Source: Pseudomonas sp. GM80 (GTDB lineage: Bacteria > Pseudomonadota > Gammaproteobacteria > Pseudomonadales > Pseudomonadaceae). From it: a DNA stretch of 64,000 nt. Below, one piece after another: positions 52,961 to 62,433 of the stretch (position 1 is the first letter of the stretch; every line of letters starts with the position of its first letter). The notes under the pieces are model-generated. The model saw nothing but the letters and a program-made list of their open reading frames with translations, had not been told where the DNA came from and searched no databases. The stretch is from assembly GCF_000282515.1 (NCBI RefSeq), contig NZ_AKJD01000066.1, forward strand, positions 21,013 to 85,012, read 5' to 3'. The position numbers were made by a program, and so were the translations under genes.

Positions 52961-54495
52961 CAGGCGTCAGCCTTCTTCAGGAAAGCCTTGAAGCGCACCA
53001 GTTCGGTCAGGCGGTAGCCGCGATAACGACCCATCGCCAGCATGAAGCCGACCAGAATCAGCAGGATCGCCGGGAAGGTGAACACGAAGTAAACCAGTTC
53101 AGGCACGGTCATGATCAGGTGCGCCAGGGACGCCGCGAACAGCGTGCCGATCGCCACTTTCATCGCATGGCTGGCGCCGCGTTCTTCCCAGGTGATCGAC
53201 AGGCGTTCGATGGTCATGGTCAGAATCACCATCGGGAACAACGCCACGGACAAGCCGCGCTCCAGACCGAGTTTATGACTGAACAGGCTGATCGCCGCGA
53301 TCAGCACCACGACAAAGGTCAACACCACCGACAGTCGCGGCAGCATTTGCAGCTTCAGGTGTTCCAGGTAAGAACGTAATGACAGCCCCAGCGCCGTGAT
53401 CACCGTAAACAACAGAATGCCAAAACCCAACTGCGTTTCGCGGAAGGCGAGGGCGATCAGTACCGGGGTGAACGTGCCGAGGGTTTGCAGGCCGATCAGG
53501 TTGCGCAGGATCAGAATCACCAGCACGCCGATCGGGATCATCACCATGATCATGAAAGTCTGCTGGGTCTGCAGCGGTAAGCCGTACAGCGAGTATTCGA
53601 GGAAGTTGGCGTCGGTGTTTTCGTCGGTCAGCTTGGCCAGACGAATCGCGTTCATCTCGCTGTTGTTCAGGCTGAAGGTCACGTTGGCTTTCTTGCCACC
53701 GTCGACGGTGATCAGGTTTTCATCGCCGGTCCACCACAGCAGGCGGTCGGTCGGCAGGCCTTGCTCGCCGGTTTCCGGGTTGAAGTACAGCCAGTCGTTA
53801 CCGTTGAAGCTGCGCAGCCACAGTTCGGGCATTTGCGGCTGGTCGGCGACGAGGCGGATGGTGTGGACTTTTTCCACCGGCACGTGGGCGATCGACAGCA
53901 GCAGTTCGACGATTTTGGCTTTGTGCGCGGTCGACGGATCGCCGGCCAGCAGCAGTTTCACGTTGTCATCGTTGAGGTTGTTGACGCGTTTGATCGCTTC
54001 GCCGATGAAAGTTTCGACGTCGGCAGAGTGTTGGCGGATCGGCGCGAGCAGGGCTTCAGCGGCGATTTTTTCCGGGCCTTCGATGGCGATGCTGTCGCGG
54101 AAGGTCGGGCCTTTGATCTTGGTTTTTTCAGCGGTATAGCGCTTGGTCAGCACCAGACGGTAATAAAGGGTCTGGTTGCCCTTGGCCCGGCGCGCCGACC
54201 AGGTCACCTTGCGGTTGCCGTCGACACGGTTCACGGCGACGCCGTAGTTATTGGAGATAAAACTCTCGTTGAGGCTGACGTAGTCGCGGCTCAGCGGTGG
54301 CACAAACATCTGGATCTTCACCGGGTCTTTGGTGCTGGCGACGAACTCGACCTTGGCGTCGATGTTCCACAAGTCGTCGGTCGCGTCTTCGGTCACCGGG
54401 ATGCCGAGCACGAAAATCTGATAGGCCGTAACCGAAACGCCCAGCAGCACCAGAATGGTGATCAGGATTTTCAGGTGGAAGGTTAGAGAACGCAT
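52960..54495 (-). CDS. Inactive-transglutaminase / seven-transmembrane protein
   Basis: This 511-residue protein has an N-terminal membrane helix (about 8-27), a periplasmic transglutaminase-like domain (about 30-280, e.g. LRSFNGNDWLYFNPETGEQGLP) without a clear Cys-His-Asp triad, and about seven membrane helices from 310 to 495. The architecture is known as inactive transglutaminase fused to 7TM. It lies between an exported protease and an ATP-grasp gene, with 5 bases to the former and a 1-base overlap with the latter. Confidence 0.85.
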   Translation of the reverse strand: MRSLTFHLKILITILVLLGVSVTAYQIFVLGIPVTEDATDDLWNIDAKVEFVASTKDPVKIQMFVPPLSRDYVSLNESFISNNYGVAVNRVDGNRKVTWSARRAKGNQTLYYRLVLTKRYTAEKTKIKGPTFRDSIAIEGPEKIAAEALLAPIRQHSADVETFIGEAIKRVNNLNDDNVKLLLAGDPSTAHKAKIVELLLSIAHVPVEKVHTIRLVADQPQMPELWLRSFNGNDWLYFNPETGEQGLPTDRLLWWTGDENLITVDGGKKANVTFSLNNSEMNAIRLAKLTDENTDANFLEYSLYGLPLQTQQTFMIMVMIPIGVLVILILRNLIGLQTLGTFTPVLIALAFRETQLGFGILLFTVITALGLSLRSYLEHLKLQMLPRLSVVLTFVVVLIAAISLFSHKLGLERGLSVALFPMVILTMTIERLSITWEERGASHAMKVAIGTLFAASLAHLIMTVPELVYFVFTFPAILLILVGFMLAMGRYRGYRLTELVRFKAFLKKADA

Positions 54496-54500
54496 GGAAA

Positions 54501-55037
54501 TTACTCGGCGGTATGAGCGGCGATGGTGCAGGCGGGTTTGCCGGCAGCGTATTTAAGACTGGGGTCGACCAGCGCGTCGAAGCGTTTCAGCGCCTCGGAG
54601 CCAATCAAAAGCGGATATTGGAACGCACTTCGGTCGGTCAGGTTCACTTCGATGCTGCGCAGCGCCGTGCCCATGCAGATATCCAGCTCGATCACCGGAC
54701 GGGCGGTGTACTTCTTGCCTTCTTCCGGGTCGTAATCGCCGGCGCGGCGCTTGATCTTGCTGACCCGGGCCAGCGGCCGTTCGATCGGGTGCGAATGCGC
54801 GGCGTCGATGGCCAAGTAGAAACGTACCCAGGACTCACCGTTGCGTTTAAAACGTTTGATATCGCGGGCACTCAGCGAGGCGGTTTTCGCGCCGGTGTCG
54901 AGTTTGGCCGCGACTTCGAGATTGATGCCGTCAAGCGAAGCGTATTCGTTGAGGCCGTACACGGTTTTTTCCCCCGCGGCGGCAAGGCCGGGCAGGCAAA
55001 ACAGGGCGAAGAATGTGGGGAAGGGCTTGAGTCTCAT
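54501..55037 (-). CDS. Exported retropepsin-like aspartic protease (RimB/DUF785-like)
   Basis: This 178-residue protein has a signal peptide (MRLKPFPTFFALFCLPGLAAA) and the catalytic DTGA at 47-50 (AAKLDTGAKTASLSARD), typical of single-lobed retropepsins that dimerise. The flap/hydrophobic strands EVNLTDRSAFQYPLLIGSEAL follow. It is the first gene of the operon with the 7TM and ATP-grasp genes. The earlier frame from 55169 is not signal-like. Confidence 0.85.
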   Translation of the reverse strand: MRLKPFPTFFALFCLPGLAAAGEKTVYGLNEYASLDGINLEVAAKLDTGAKTASLSARDIKRFKRNGESWVRFYLAIDAAHSHPIERPLARVSKIKRRAGDYDPEEGKKYTARPVIELDICMGTALRSIEVNLTDRSAFQYPLLIGSEALKRFDALVDPSLKYAAGKPACTIAAHTAE

Positions 55038-55208
55038 AAATCCTGGTGCGCAGCGTTCCGTTGTCGGTTCAGGTCCCTGGCAAAACTTGCGCAAGGCCCT
55101 TCGTGTGCCTATCAGCTTTTTATGACAAGCCGTACAAATGGCCAGCAAATGCGGGCGGCATTCTAGCACGGTGGTTTTATGGCGCCAGCGCTGGGGGCGG
55201 TCTATGGA

Positions 55209-55281
55209 AGATCAAAAGATCGCAGCCTTCGGCAGCTCCTACACTGATCCCTGTAGGAGCTGCCGCAGGCTGCGTTCTTTT
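55209..55281. repeat. Palindromic repeat, type A
   Basis: ATCAAAAGATCGCAGCCTTC left arm, right arm GAGCTGCCGCAGGCTGCGTTC with small mismatches. Confidence 0.8.
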
Positions 55282-55295
55282 AAGGGTATTAGACG

Positions 55296-55307
55296 ATTGT
55301 CGACAAT
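55296..55307. promoter_or_regulatory. GntR operator candidate upstream of prp genes
   Basis: ATTGTCGACAAT is a perfect 12-bp palindrome. A partial repeat, TGTCGACAAT, lies at 55371-55380, just before the regulator's ATG. Two such sites around the likely promoter fit autoregulation by the GntR protein. Confidence 0.6.
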
Positions 55308-55381
55308 ACCCATTTATCCTTTGACTGATGCGGTCTAATTGGCTAGTTTTTGCCGCATTGGATTTAAAGGTGTCGACAATC

Positions 55382-56107
55382 ATGCTGGATCAACTCGATC
55401 CCCCGGTCATCAGCGGCGACGATTCCGAGACGCTCTCGGAAAACGTCTTCCGGCGTATTCAGGCGGCCATCGTCAAAGGCGAGATCGCCCCGGGCAGCAA
55501 GATCTCCGAGCCGGAGCTGGCGCGCACCTACGGCATCAGCCGTGGGCCGTTGCGTGAGGCGATTCACCGTCTCGAAGGCCAGCGCCTGCTGGTGCGTGTA
55601 CCGCACGTCGGCGCACGGGTTGTCTCACTCAGCCACGCCGAATTGCTCGAACTCTATGAAATCCGCGAATCCCTCGAAGGCATGGCCTGCCGTCTGGCGG
55701 CCGAACGCATGAGCGTCGAAGAAATCGACGAACTGCGTCGCGTACTGGAAACCCACGAACGCGACGCGGCGTTTCAGGCCGGCGTTGGCTACTACCAGCA
55801 GGAGGGCGATTTCGACTTTCACTACCGGATCATCCAGGGCAGCGGCAACCGCACGCTGACGCAGATGCTCTGCGGCGAGCTGTATCAACTGGTGCGCATG
55901 TACCGCATCCAGTTTTCTACAACGCCGAACCGTCCGCGCCAGGCCTTTGCCGAACACCACCGGATTCTCGATGCCATCGCCGACCGTGACGGCGAGCTCG
56001 CGGAATTGTTGATGCGCCGTCACATCGGCGCCTCGAAACGCAATATCGCCCGTCATTACCAGGACGGCGCCCACAATAAGACAGCCACTGAACGAGGTGA
56101 GTCATGA
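55382..56107 (+). CDS. GntR-family (FCD) regulator of the methylcitrate cluster
   Basis: This 241-residue protein has an N-terminal winged HTH (about 18-85: [49 protein letters not shown], read by its [14 protein letters not shown] core) and a C-terminal helical FCD-type domain with metal ligands such as DFDFHYRI. The start MLDQLDPP at 55382 follows AAAGGTG. It overlaps prpB by ATGA and probably represses the operon until 2-methylcitrate accumulates (inference from position). Confidence 0.9.
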   Translation: MLDQLDPPVISGDDSETLSENVFRRIQAAIVKGEIAPGSKISEPELARTYGISRGPLREAIHRLEGQRLLVRVPHVGARVVSLSHAELLELYEIRESLEGMACRLAAERMSVEEIDELRRVLETHERDAAFQAGVGYYQQEGDFDFHYRIIQGSGNRTLTQMLCGELYQLVRMYRIQFSTTPNRPRQAFAEHHRILDAIADRDGELAELLMRRHIGASKRNIARHYQDGAHNKTATERGES

Positions 56108-56994
56108 GTTCCAAGTACAGCACTCCAGGCCAGCGTTTCCGCGATGCGGTCGCCAGCGAGCATCCATTGCAGGTGGTCGGCGCGATCAACGCCAATCACG
56201 CGTTGCTGGCCAAGCGCGCCGGTTTCAAGGCGATCTACCTGTCCGGTGGCGGGGTGGCTGCAGGCTCGCTCGGCGTGCCGGATCTGGGCATCACCGGTCT
56301 GGATGATGTGCTGACCGACGTGCGCCGCATCACCGATGTTTGCGATCTGCCGCTGCTGGTCGACGTCGACACCGGGTTCGGCTCGTCGGCGTTCAACGTG
56401 GCGCGCACGGTCAAGTCGATGATCAAGTTCGGCGCGGCGGCGATTCACATCGAGGATCAGGTCGGCGCCAAACGCTGTGGCCACCGTCCTAATAAAGAGA
56501 TTGTCAGCCAGCAGGAAATGGTCGACCGCATCAAAGCCGCCGTCGACGCGCGCACCGATGACAGCTTTGTGATCATGGCGCGCACCGATGCGCTGGCGGT
56601 GGAGGGGCTGGAATCGGCACTCGATCGCGCAGCAGCGTGCATCGAGGCTGGCGCCGACATGATTTTCCCGGAAGCCATCACTGAGCTGGAGATGTACAAG
56701 CTGTTCGCCAACCGCGTGAAAGCGCCGATTCTGGCCAACATCACCGAGTTCGGCTCGACGCCGCTGTACACCACCGAGCAACTGGCGGGTGCCGATGTTT
56801 CGCTGGTGCTGTATCCGCTGTCGGCGTTCCGTGCGATGAACAAGGCTGCGGAAAACGTTTACACGGCGATCCGTCGCGACGGTACGCAGCAGAATGTCAT
56901 CGACACCATGCAGACTCGCATGGAGCTTTACGATCGCATCGATTACCACACGTTCGAGCAGAAGCTCGATGCGTTGTTTGCTGCGAAGAAATAA
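56104..56994 (+). CDS. prpB: 2-methylisocitrate lyase
   Basis: This 296-residue enzyme cleaves 2-methylisocitrate to pyruvate and succinate. The active-site KRCGH motif is at 123-127 (C125), with [15 protein letters not shown] and ADMIFPEAI also family-typical. It is coupled to the GntR gene. The propionate-derived carbon leaves the cycle here as pyruvate. Confidence 0.95.
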   Translation: MSSKYSTPGQRFRDAVASEHPLQVVGAINANHALLAKRAGFKAIYLSGGGVAAGSLGVPDLGITGLDDVLTDVRRITDVCDLPLLVDVDTGFGSSAFNVARTVKSMIKFGAAAIHIEDQVGAKRCGHRPNKEIVSQQEMVDRIKAAVDARTDDSFVIMARTDALAVEGLESALDRAAACIEAGADMIFPEAITELEMYKLFANRVKAPILANITEFGSTPLYTTEQLAGADVSLVLYPLSAFRAMNKAAENVYTAIRRDGTQQNVIDTMQTRMELYDRIDYHTFEQKLDALFAAKK

Positions 56995-57052
56995 AGATCA
57001 AAAGATCGCAGCCTGCGGCAGCTCCTACAGTGCAAGGGGCTGCGATCTTTTC
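56995..57052. repeat. Palindromic repeat, type A (half-size)
   Basis: AGATCAAAAGATCGCAGCCT left arm with a shortened right arm GGGGCTGCGATCTTTTC, located in the prpB-prpC gap. Confidence 0.8.
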
Positions 57053-57089
57053 GCCACACTCCCTAACAAATTCAAGATTGGAGAACACA

Positions 57090-58217
57090 ATGGCCGAAGC
57101 AAAAGTACTCAGTGGCGCCGGGCTCCGTGGCCAGGTTGCCGGGCAAACCGCACTGTCCACCGTGGGCCAGGCCGGTGCCGGGCTGACCTATCGCGGCTAC
57201 GACGTGCGCGAACTGGCCGCTGATGCGCAATTTGAAGAAGTCGCGTACCTGCTGCTTTACGGCGAACTGCCAACCCAGGCGCAACTCGACGAATACCAAG
57301 GCAAGCTGAGCAAGCTGCGCGACCTGCCGCAAGCGCTGAAGGAAGTCCTCGAGCGCATCCCCGCCGACGCCCACCCGATGGACGTGATGCGCACCGGTTG
57401 CTCGTTCCTTGGCAATATCGAACCGGAGAAAGACTTCTCCGAACAGCGCGACAAGACCGACCGATTGCTCGCCGCATTCCCGGCGATCATGTGCTACTGG
57501 TATCGCTTCAGCCACGACGGCAAACGCATCAATTGCGTCAGCGACGAGCCAACCCTCGGCGGCCACTTCCTGCACTTGCTGCACGACAAGAAGCCGAGCG
57601 AATTGCACGTGAAAGTGATGAACGTTTCGCTGATCCTCTACGCCGAGCACGAATTCAACGCCTCAACCTTCACTGCGCGCGTTTGCGCCTCGACCCTGTC
57701 TGATCTGTATTCCTGCGTCACCGCCGCCATCGGTTCGCTGCGTGGCCCGCTGCACGGCGGCGCCAACGAAGCGGCGATGGAGATGATCGAACGCTTCTCG
57801 TCGCCGGAAGACGCGATCAAAGGCACCCTCGGCATGCTTGAGCGCAAGGACAAGATCATGGGCTTCGGCCACGCGATCTATAAGGACAGCGACCCGCGCA
57901 ACGAAGTGATCAAGGGCTGGGCGAAACAGCTGGCTGACGAAGTCGGCGACAAGGTGCTGTTTCCGGTCTCGGAAGCGATCGACAAGACCATGTGGGAACA
58001 GAAAAAACTCTTTCCCAACGCCGATTTCTACCATGCCTCGGCGTATCACTTCATGGGCATTCCGACCAACCTGTTCACGCCGATATTCGTCTGCTCGCGC
58101 CTGACCGGCTGGGCCGCGCACGTGTTCGAACAACGCGCCAACAACCGCATCATCCGCCCAAGCGCCGAGTACATCGGCGTCGAACAGCGCAAGTTCGTGC
58201 CAATCGAACGTCGCTGA
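57090..58217 (+). CDS. prpC: 2-methylcitrate synthase
   Basis: This 375-residue enzyme condenses propionyl-CoA with oxaloacetate. Citrate-synthase-type motifs are LRGPLHGGANEAAMEM, GFGHAIYKDSDPR with the active His, and the C-terminal RIIRPSAEYIG. Start MAEAKVLSGAG at 57090 follows TTGGAGA. Its length is that of PrpC rather than long citrate synthases. Confidence 0.95.
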   Translation: MAEAKVLSGAGLRGQVAGQTALSTVGQAGAGLTYRGYDVRELAADAQFEEVAYLLLYGELPTQAQLDEYQGKLSKLRDLPQALKEVLERIPADAHPMDVMRTGCSFLGNIEPEKDFSEQRDKTDRLLAAFPAIMCYWYRFSHDGKRINCVSDEPTLGGHFLHLLHDKKPSELHVKVMNVSLILYAEHEFNASTFTARVCASTLSDLYSCVTAAIGSLRGPLHGGANEAAMEMIERFSSPEDAIKGTLGMLERKDKIMGFGHAIYKDSDPRNEVIKGWAKQLADEVGDKVLFPVSEAIDKTMWEQKKLFPNADFYHASAYHFMGIPTNLFTPIFVCSRLTGWAAHVFEQRANNRIIRPSAEYIGVEQRKFVPIERR

Positions 58218-58247
58218 ATGGTGAGTGCCAACCGCTGATCGCAATCC

Positions 58248-58334
58248 CTGTAGGAGCTGCCGAAGGCTGCGATCTTTTGATCTTTGTTTTCAAGATCAAG
58301 ATCAACAGATCGCAGCCTTCGGCAGCTCCTACAA
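58248..58334. repeat. Palindromic repeat, type A (CTTCGG variant)
   Basis: CTGTAGGAGCTGCCGAAGGC arm and complement in the prpC-acnD gap, with inner GATCTTTTGATC-type centre. Confidence 0.85.
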
Positions 58335-58392
58335 GGGGGATCGGCGAGAAGGCATCACCCTTTGCAACCACCGTGACCCGAGTCCTGACCCG

Positions 58393-60987
58393 ATGAACAC
58401 AGCATTCCGCAAAACCCTGCCCGGTAGCCCTCTGGATTATTTCGACGCCCGCGCGGCGGTCGAAGCGATTCAGCCCGGCAGTTACGACACCCTGCCGTAC
58501 ACCTCCCGCGTGCTGGCGGAAAACCTCGTGCGTCGCTGCGACCCGGCCACGCTCACCGATTCGCTCAAGCAACTGATCGAACGCAAACGCGACCTCGATT
58601 TCCCGTGGTTCCCGGCCCGTGTGGTCTGTCACGACATCCTCGGCCAGACCGCGTTGGTCGACCTCGCTGGCCTGCGCGACGCCATCGCCTTACAGGGCGG
58701 AGACCCGGCGCAGGTCAACCCGGTAGTGCCGACGCAACTGATCGTCGACCACTCGCTGGCCGTCGAGGCCGGTGGTTTCGATGCGCAGGCGTTCGAGAAA
58801 AACCGCGCCATCGAAGACCGTCGCAACGAAGACCGTTTCCACTTCATCAACTGGACCAAAAAGGCTTTCAAGAACGTTGATGTGATCCCGCCGGGCAACG
58901 GCATCATGCACCAGATCAACCTGGAGAAAATGTCTCCGGTGATTCAGGTACGTGAAGGCGTCGCGTTCCCCGACACCTGCGTCGGCACCGACAGTCACAC
59001 CCCGCACGTCGATGCCTTGGGCGTGATCGCCATCGGTGTTGGCGGCCTCGAAGCCGAGAGCGTGATGCTCGGTCGCGCGTCGTGGATGCGTCTGCCGGAA
59101 AGCGTCGGCGTCGAACTGACCGGCAAGCTGCAACCGGGCATCACTGCCACCGACATGGTGCTGGCGCTGACCGAATACCTGCGCAAACAGAAGGTCGTCG
59201 GCGCCTGGCTCGAGTTCTTCGGCGAAGGCGCCGCTGCGCTGACCCTCGGCGACCGCGCAACCATCTCCAACATGGCCCCGGAATACGGCGCCACGGCGGC
59301 GATGTTCTACATCGACCAGCAGACCATCGATTACCTGAAACTCACCGGTCGTGAGGATCAGCAAGTGCAGCTCGTCGAGCAGTACGCCAAGCTCACCGGT
59401 CTGTGGGCAGACAGCCTGAAAGGCGCGCAATACGAGCGCGGTCTGACTTTCGATTTGTCTTCGGTGGTGCGCAACATGGCCGGCCCGAGCAACCCGCACG
59501 CTCGCGTCGCGACCTCGGATCTGGCGGCCAAAGGCATCTCCGGTCAGTGGGAAGAAGTCCCCGGGCAAATGCCTGACGGCGCGGTGATCATCGCCGCCAT
59601 CACCAGTTGCACCAACACCAGCAACCCGCGCAATGTCATCGCCGCTGGCCTGCTCGCGCGCAACGCCAACAAGCTCGGCCTGACCCGCAAACCGTGGGTG
59701 AAATCCTCGCTGGCGCCGGGCTCGAAAACCGTCGCGCTGTACCTTGACGAAGCGGGGCTGACCACTGAACTGGAGCAGCTCGGTTTCGGTGTTGTTGCCT
59801 TCGCCTGCACCACGTGCAATGGCATGTCCGGTGCGCTCGATCCAGTGATCCAGCAAGAGATCATCGACCGCGATCTGTATGCGACTGCGGTACTCTCGGG
59901 CAACCGCAACTTCGACGGCCGCATCCACCCGTACGCCAAGCAAGCGTTCCTCGCTTCGCCGCCGCTGGTGGTCGCTTACGCCATCGCCGGGACCATCCGT
60001 TTCGATATCGAGAAGGATGTCTTGGGCGTGGTCGACGGCAAGGAAATCCGCCTGAAAGACATCTGGCCGAGCGACGAAGAAATCGACGCCGTGGTGAAAT
60101 CTTCGGTCAAGCCTGAGCAATTCCGCCAGGTCTACATTCCGATGTTCGCCGTCCACGAAGACACCGGCCCGAAAGTCACGCCGCTGTACGACTGGCGCGA
60201 GATGAGCACCTACATCCGCCGTCCGCCGTACTGGGAAGGCGCTCTGGCCGGCGCACGTCCGCTCAAAGGCATGCGCCCGCTGGCGGTGCTGCCCGACAAC
60301 ATCACCACCGATCACCTGTCGCCATCCAACGCAATCATGCTCGACAGCGCCGCCGGCGAATACCTGGCGAAAATGGGCTTGCCGGAAGAGGACTTCAACT
60401 CGTACGCCACGCACCGTGGCGACCACTTGACCGCGCAGCGCGCAACCTTCGCCAACCCGAAACTGTTCAACGAAATGGTTGTGGAAAATGGCAAGGTCAA
60501 ACAGGGTTCGCTGGCGCGTGTCGAGCCGGAAGGCAAGGTCATGCGCATGTGGGAAGCCATCGAAACCTACATGGAGCGCAAGCAGCCGCTGATCATCATC
60601 GCCGGCGCCGATTACGGTCAGGGTTCGTCCCGCGACTGGGCGGCGAAAGGCGTGCGTCTGGCCGGTGTCGAGGCGATTGCCGCTGAAGGTTTCGAGCGCA
60701 TTCACCGCACCAACCTGGTGGGCATGGGCGTGTTGCCCCTGGAGTTCAAAGCGGGCACCGACCGTCACACCTTGGCCATCGACGGCAGCGAAACCTACGA
60801 CGTGATCGGCGAGCGCAAACCGCGCGCGGACCTGACGCTGGTGATCCATCGCAAGAACGGCGAGCGCGTTGATGTGCCGGTGACTTGCCGTCTGGATACC
60901 GCTGAAGAAGTGTCGATCTACGAGGCCGGCGGCGTGTTGCAACGCTTCGCTCAGGACTTCCTTGAAGAGTCGGCGGTTGCCGTTTAA
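58393..60987 (+). CDS. acnD: Fe/S-dependent 2-methylcitrate dehydratase
   Basis: This 864-residue aconitase-family enzyme dehydrates 2-methylcitrate in the AcnD/PrpF route. The iron-sulfur ligands are in ITSCTNTSNPRN and ACTTCNGMSG. DTCVGTDSHTPHVDALGVI and ADYGQGSSRDWAAKG (swivelling-domain) motifs are also present. The start MNTAFRKTL at 58393 precedes the family core. It works with PrpF downstream. Confidence 0.94.
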   Translation: MNTAFRKTLPGSPLDYFDARAAVEAIQPGSYDTLPYTSRVLAENLVRRCDPATLTDSLKQLIERKRDLDFPWFPARVVCHDILGQTALVDLAGLRDAIALQGGDPAQVNPVVPTQLIVDHSLAVEAGGFDAQAFEKNRAIEDRRNEDRFHFINWTKKAFKNVDVIPPGNGIMHQINLEKMSPVIQVREGVAFPDTCVGTDSHTPHVDALGVIAIGVGGLEAESVMLGRASWMRLPESVGVELTGKLQPGITATDMVLALTEYLRKQKVVGAWLEFFGEGAAALTLGDRATISNMAPEYGATAAMFYIDQQTIDYLKLTGREDQQVQLVEQYAKLTGLWADSLKGAQYERGLTFDLSSVVRNMAGPSNPHARVATSDLAAKGISGQWEEVPGQMPDGAVIIAAITSCTNTSNPRNVIAAGLLARNANKLGLTRKPWVKSSLAPGSKTVALYLDEAGLTTELEQLGFGVVAFACTTCNGMSGALDPVIQQEIIDRDLYATAVLSGNRNFDGRIHPYAKQAFLASPPLVVAYAIAGTIRFDIEKDVLGVVDGKEIRLKDIWPSDEEIDAVVKSSVKPEQFRQVYIPMFAVHEDTGPKVTPLYDWREMSTYIRRPPYWEGALAGARPLKGMRPLAVLPDNITTDHLSPSNAIMLDSAAGEYLAKMGLPEEDFNSYATHRGDHLTAQRATFANPKLFNEMVVENGKVKQGSLARVEPEGKVMRMWEAIETYMERKQPLIIIAGADYGQGSSRDWAAKGVRLAGVEAIAAEGFERIHRTNLVGMGVLPLEFKAGTDRHTLAIDGSETYDVIGERKPRADLTLVIHRKNGERVDVPVTCRLDTAEEVSIYEAGGVLQRFAQDFLEESAVAV

Positions 60988-61041
60988 ATCTACTGATGCA
61001 GGCGTGAGGTCTCGGTCTCACGCCTGTGGATAAGGAGCACC

Positions 61042-62232
61042 ATGGCTCACGCACCACAAATAAAGATTCCCGCCACCTACATGCGCGGTGGCACCAGCAA
61101 AGGCGTGTTTTTCAGCCTCAAGGATCTGCCCGAAGCGGCGCAGATTCCCGGCCCGGTTCGCGACGCTCTGTTGCTGCGCGTCATCGGCAGCCCCGACCCG
61201 TACGACAAGCAGATCGACGGCATGGGCGGCGCCACTTCAAGCACGAGCAAAACCGTGATCCTGTCGAAAAGCCTCAAGGCTGATCACGACGTTGATTATC
61301 TGTTCGGTCAGGTCTCCATCGACAAGCCCTTCGTCGACTGGAGCGGCAACTGCGGCAACCTTTCGGCAGCGGTCGGTTCGTTCGCCATCAGCAACAACCT
61401 GGTCGATGCCAGCCGCATTCCGCACAACGGTGTTGCGGTGGTGCGCGTGTGGCAGGCCAACATCGGCAAGACGATCATCGCCCACGTGCCGATCACCAAC
61501 GGCGAAGTGCAGGAAACCGGTGACTTCGAACTCGACGGCGTGACCTTTCCGGCCGCTGAAGTGCAGGTTGAATTCATGGACCCGGCGGCGGAAGAAGAGG
61601 GCGGTGTTGGCTCGATGTTCCCCACCGGTAACCTGATCGATGAGCTGGAAGTGCCGGGTGTCGGCACGTTCAAAGCGACGATGATCAACGCCGGCATTCC
61701 GACGATTTTCGTCAACGCCGCAGACATTGGCTACACCGGCACCGAGCTGCAAGGCGCGATCAACAGCGATCCGCAAGCATTGCAAATGTTCGAAACGATT
61801 CGTGCGTATGGCGCGCTGCGCATGGGCCTGATTGCCAATCTCGACGAAGCGGCGAAACGGCAACACACGCCGAAAGTCGCGTTCGTTGCCAAGCCTGCGG
61901 ATTATGTGGCTTCCAGTGGTAAGGCGATTGGCGCTGGTGATGTCGATTTGCTGGTGCGCGCGTTATCGATGGGCAAATTGCACCACGCGATGATGGGCAC
62001 GGCGGCGGTGGCGATTGGTACGGCGGCGGCCATTTCCGGCACGCTGGTGAACCTTGCTGCAGGTGGCGTTGAACGCAATGCCGTGCGCTTCGGACATCCG
62101 TCCGGGACGTTGCGGGTTGGCGCTGAAGCCAGCCTGGAAAACGGCGAGTGGATCGTCAAAAAAGCCATCATGAGCCGCAGTGCTCGGGTGCTGATGGAAG
62201 GTTACGTCCGCGTCCCGGGCGATTCTTTCTGA
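61042..62232 (+). CDS. prpF: 2-methylaconitate cis-trans isomerase
   Basis: This 396-residue protein of the PrpF family (diaminopimelate-epimerase-like fold) isomerises the trans-2-methylaconitate made by AcnD. Motifs are PATYMRGGTSKGVFF, DWSGNCGNLSAAVG and FINAGIPTIFV-like NAGIPTIFVNA, with EGYVRVPGDSF at the C-terminus. It starts 54 bases after acnD, with AAGGAGC upstream. Confidence 0.94.
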   Translation: MAHAPQIKIPATYMRGGTSKGVFFSLKDLPEAAQIPGPVRDALLLRVIGSPDPYDKQIDGMGGATSSTSKTVILSKSLKADHDVDYLFGQVSIDKPFVDWSGNCGNLSAAVGSFAISNNLVDASRIPHNGVAVVRVWQANIGKTIIAHVPITNGEVQETGDFELDGVTFPAAEVQVEFMDPAAEEEGGVGSMFPTGNLIDELEVPGVGTFKATMINAGIPTIFVNAADIGYTGTELQGAINSDPQALQMFETIRAYGALRMGLIANLDEAAKRQHTPKVAFVAKPADYVASSGKAIGAGDVDLLVRALSMGKLHHAMMGTAAVAIGTAAAISGTLVNLAAGGVERNAVRFGHPSGTLRVGAEASLENGEWIVKKAIMSRSARVLMEGYVRVPGDSF

Positions 62233-62266
62233 CCCAACACCTGACGCCACCCTGGATTGCTTCAAC

Positions 62267-62353
62267 CTGTAGGAGCTGCCGAAGGCTGCGATCTTTTGAT
62301 CTATGTTTTTTAGGTCAAGATCAAAAGATCGCAGCCTTCGGCAGCTCCTACAG
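62267..62353. repeat. Palindromic repeat, type A (CTTCGG variant)
   Basis: CTGTAGGAGCTGCCGAAGGC arm and complement in the prpF-prpD gap. Confidence 0.85.
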
Positions 62354-62433
62354 GGTTTGCATTTCGATAATAAAAATCCAACACAGCCTGAACCGAGGTC
62401 CCATCAACGAACCACTTCAAGAGTGAATCGAAC

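Larger units (their letters stand above)
55038..55381. other. Intergenic region between retropepsin and GntR genes
   Basis: A type A repeat (55209-55281) and two operator-like palindromes (55296-55307 and 55371-55381) occupy this 344-base gap between divergent genes. Otherwise nothing stands out. Confidence 0.5.

Noticed and set aside
58690..60942. Minus-strand ORF of 750 codons opposite acnD
   Set aside because: Composition is that of a complementary frame; acnD has clear aconitase motifs on the plus strand.
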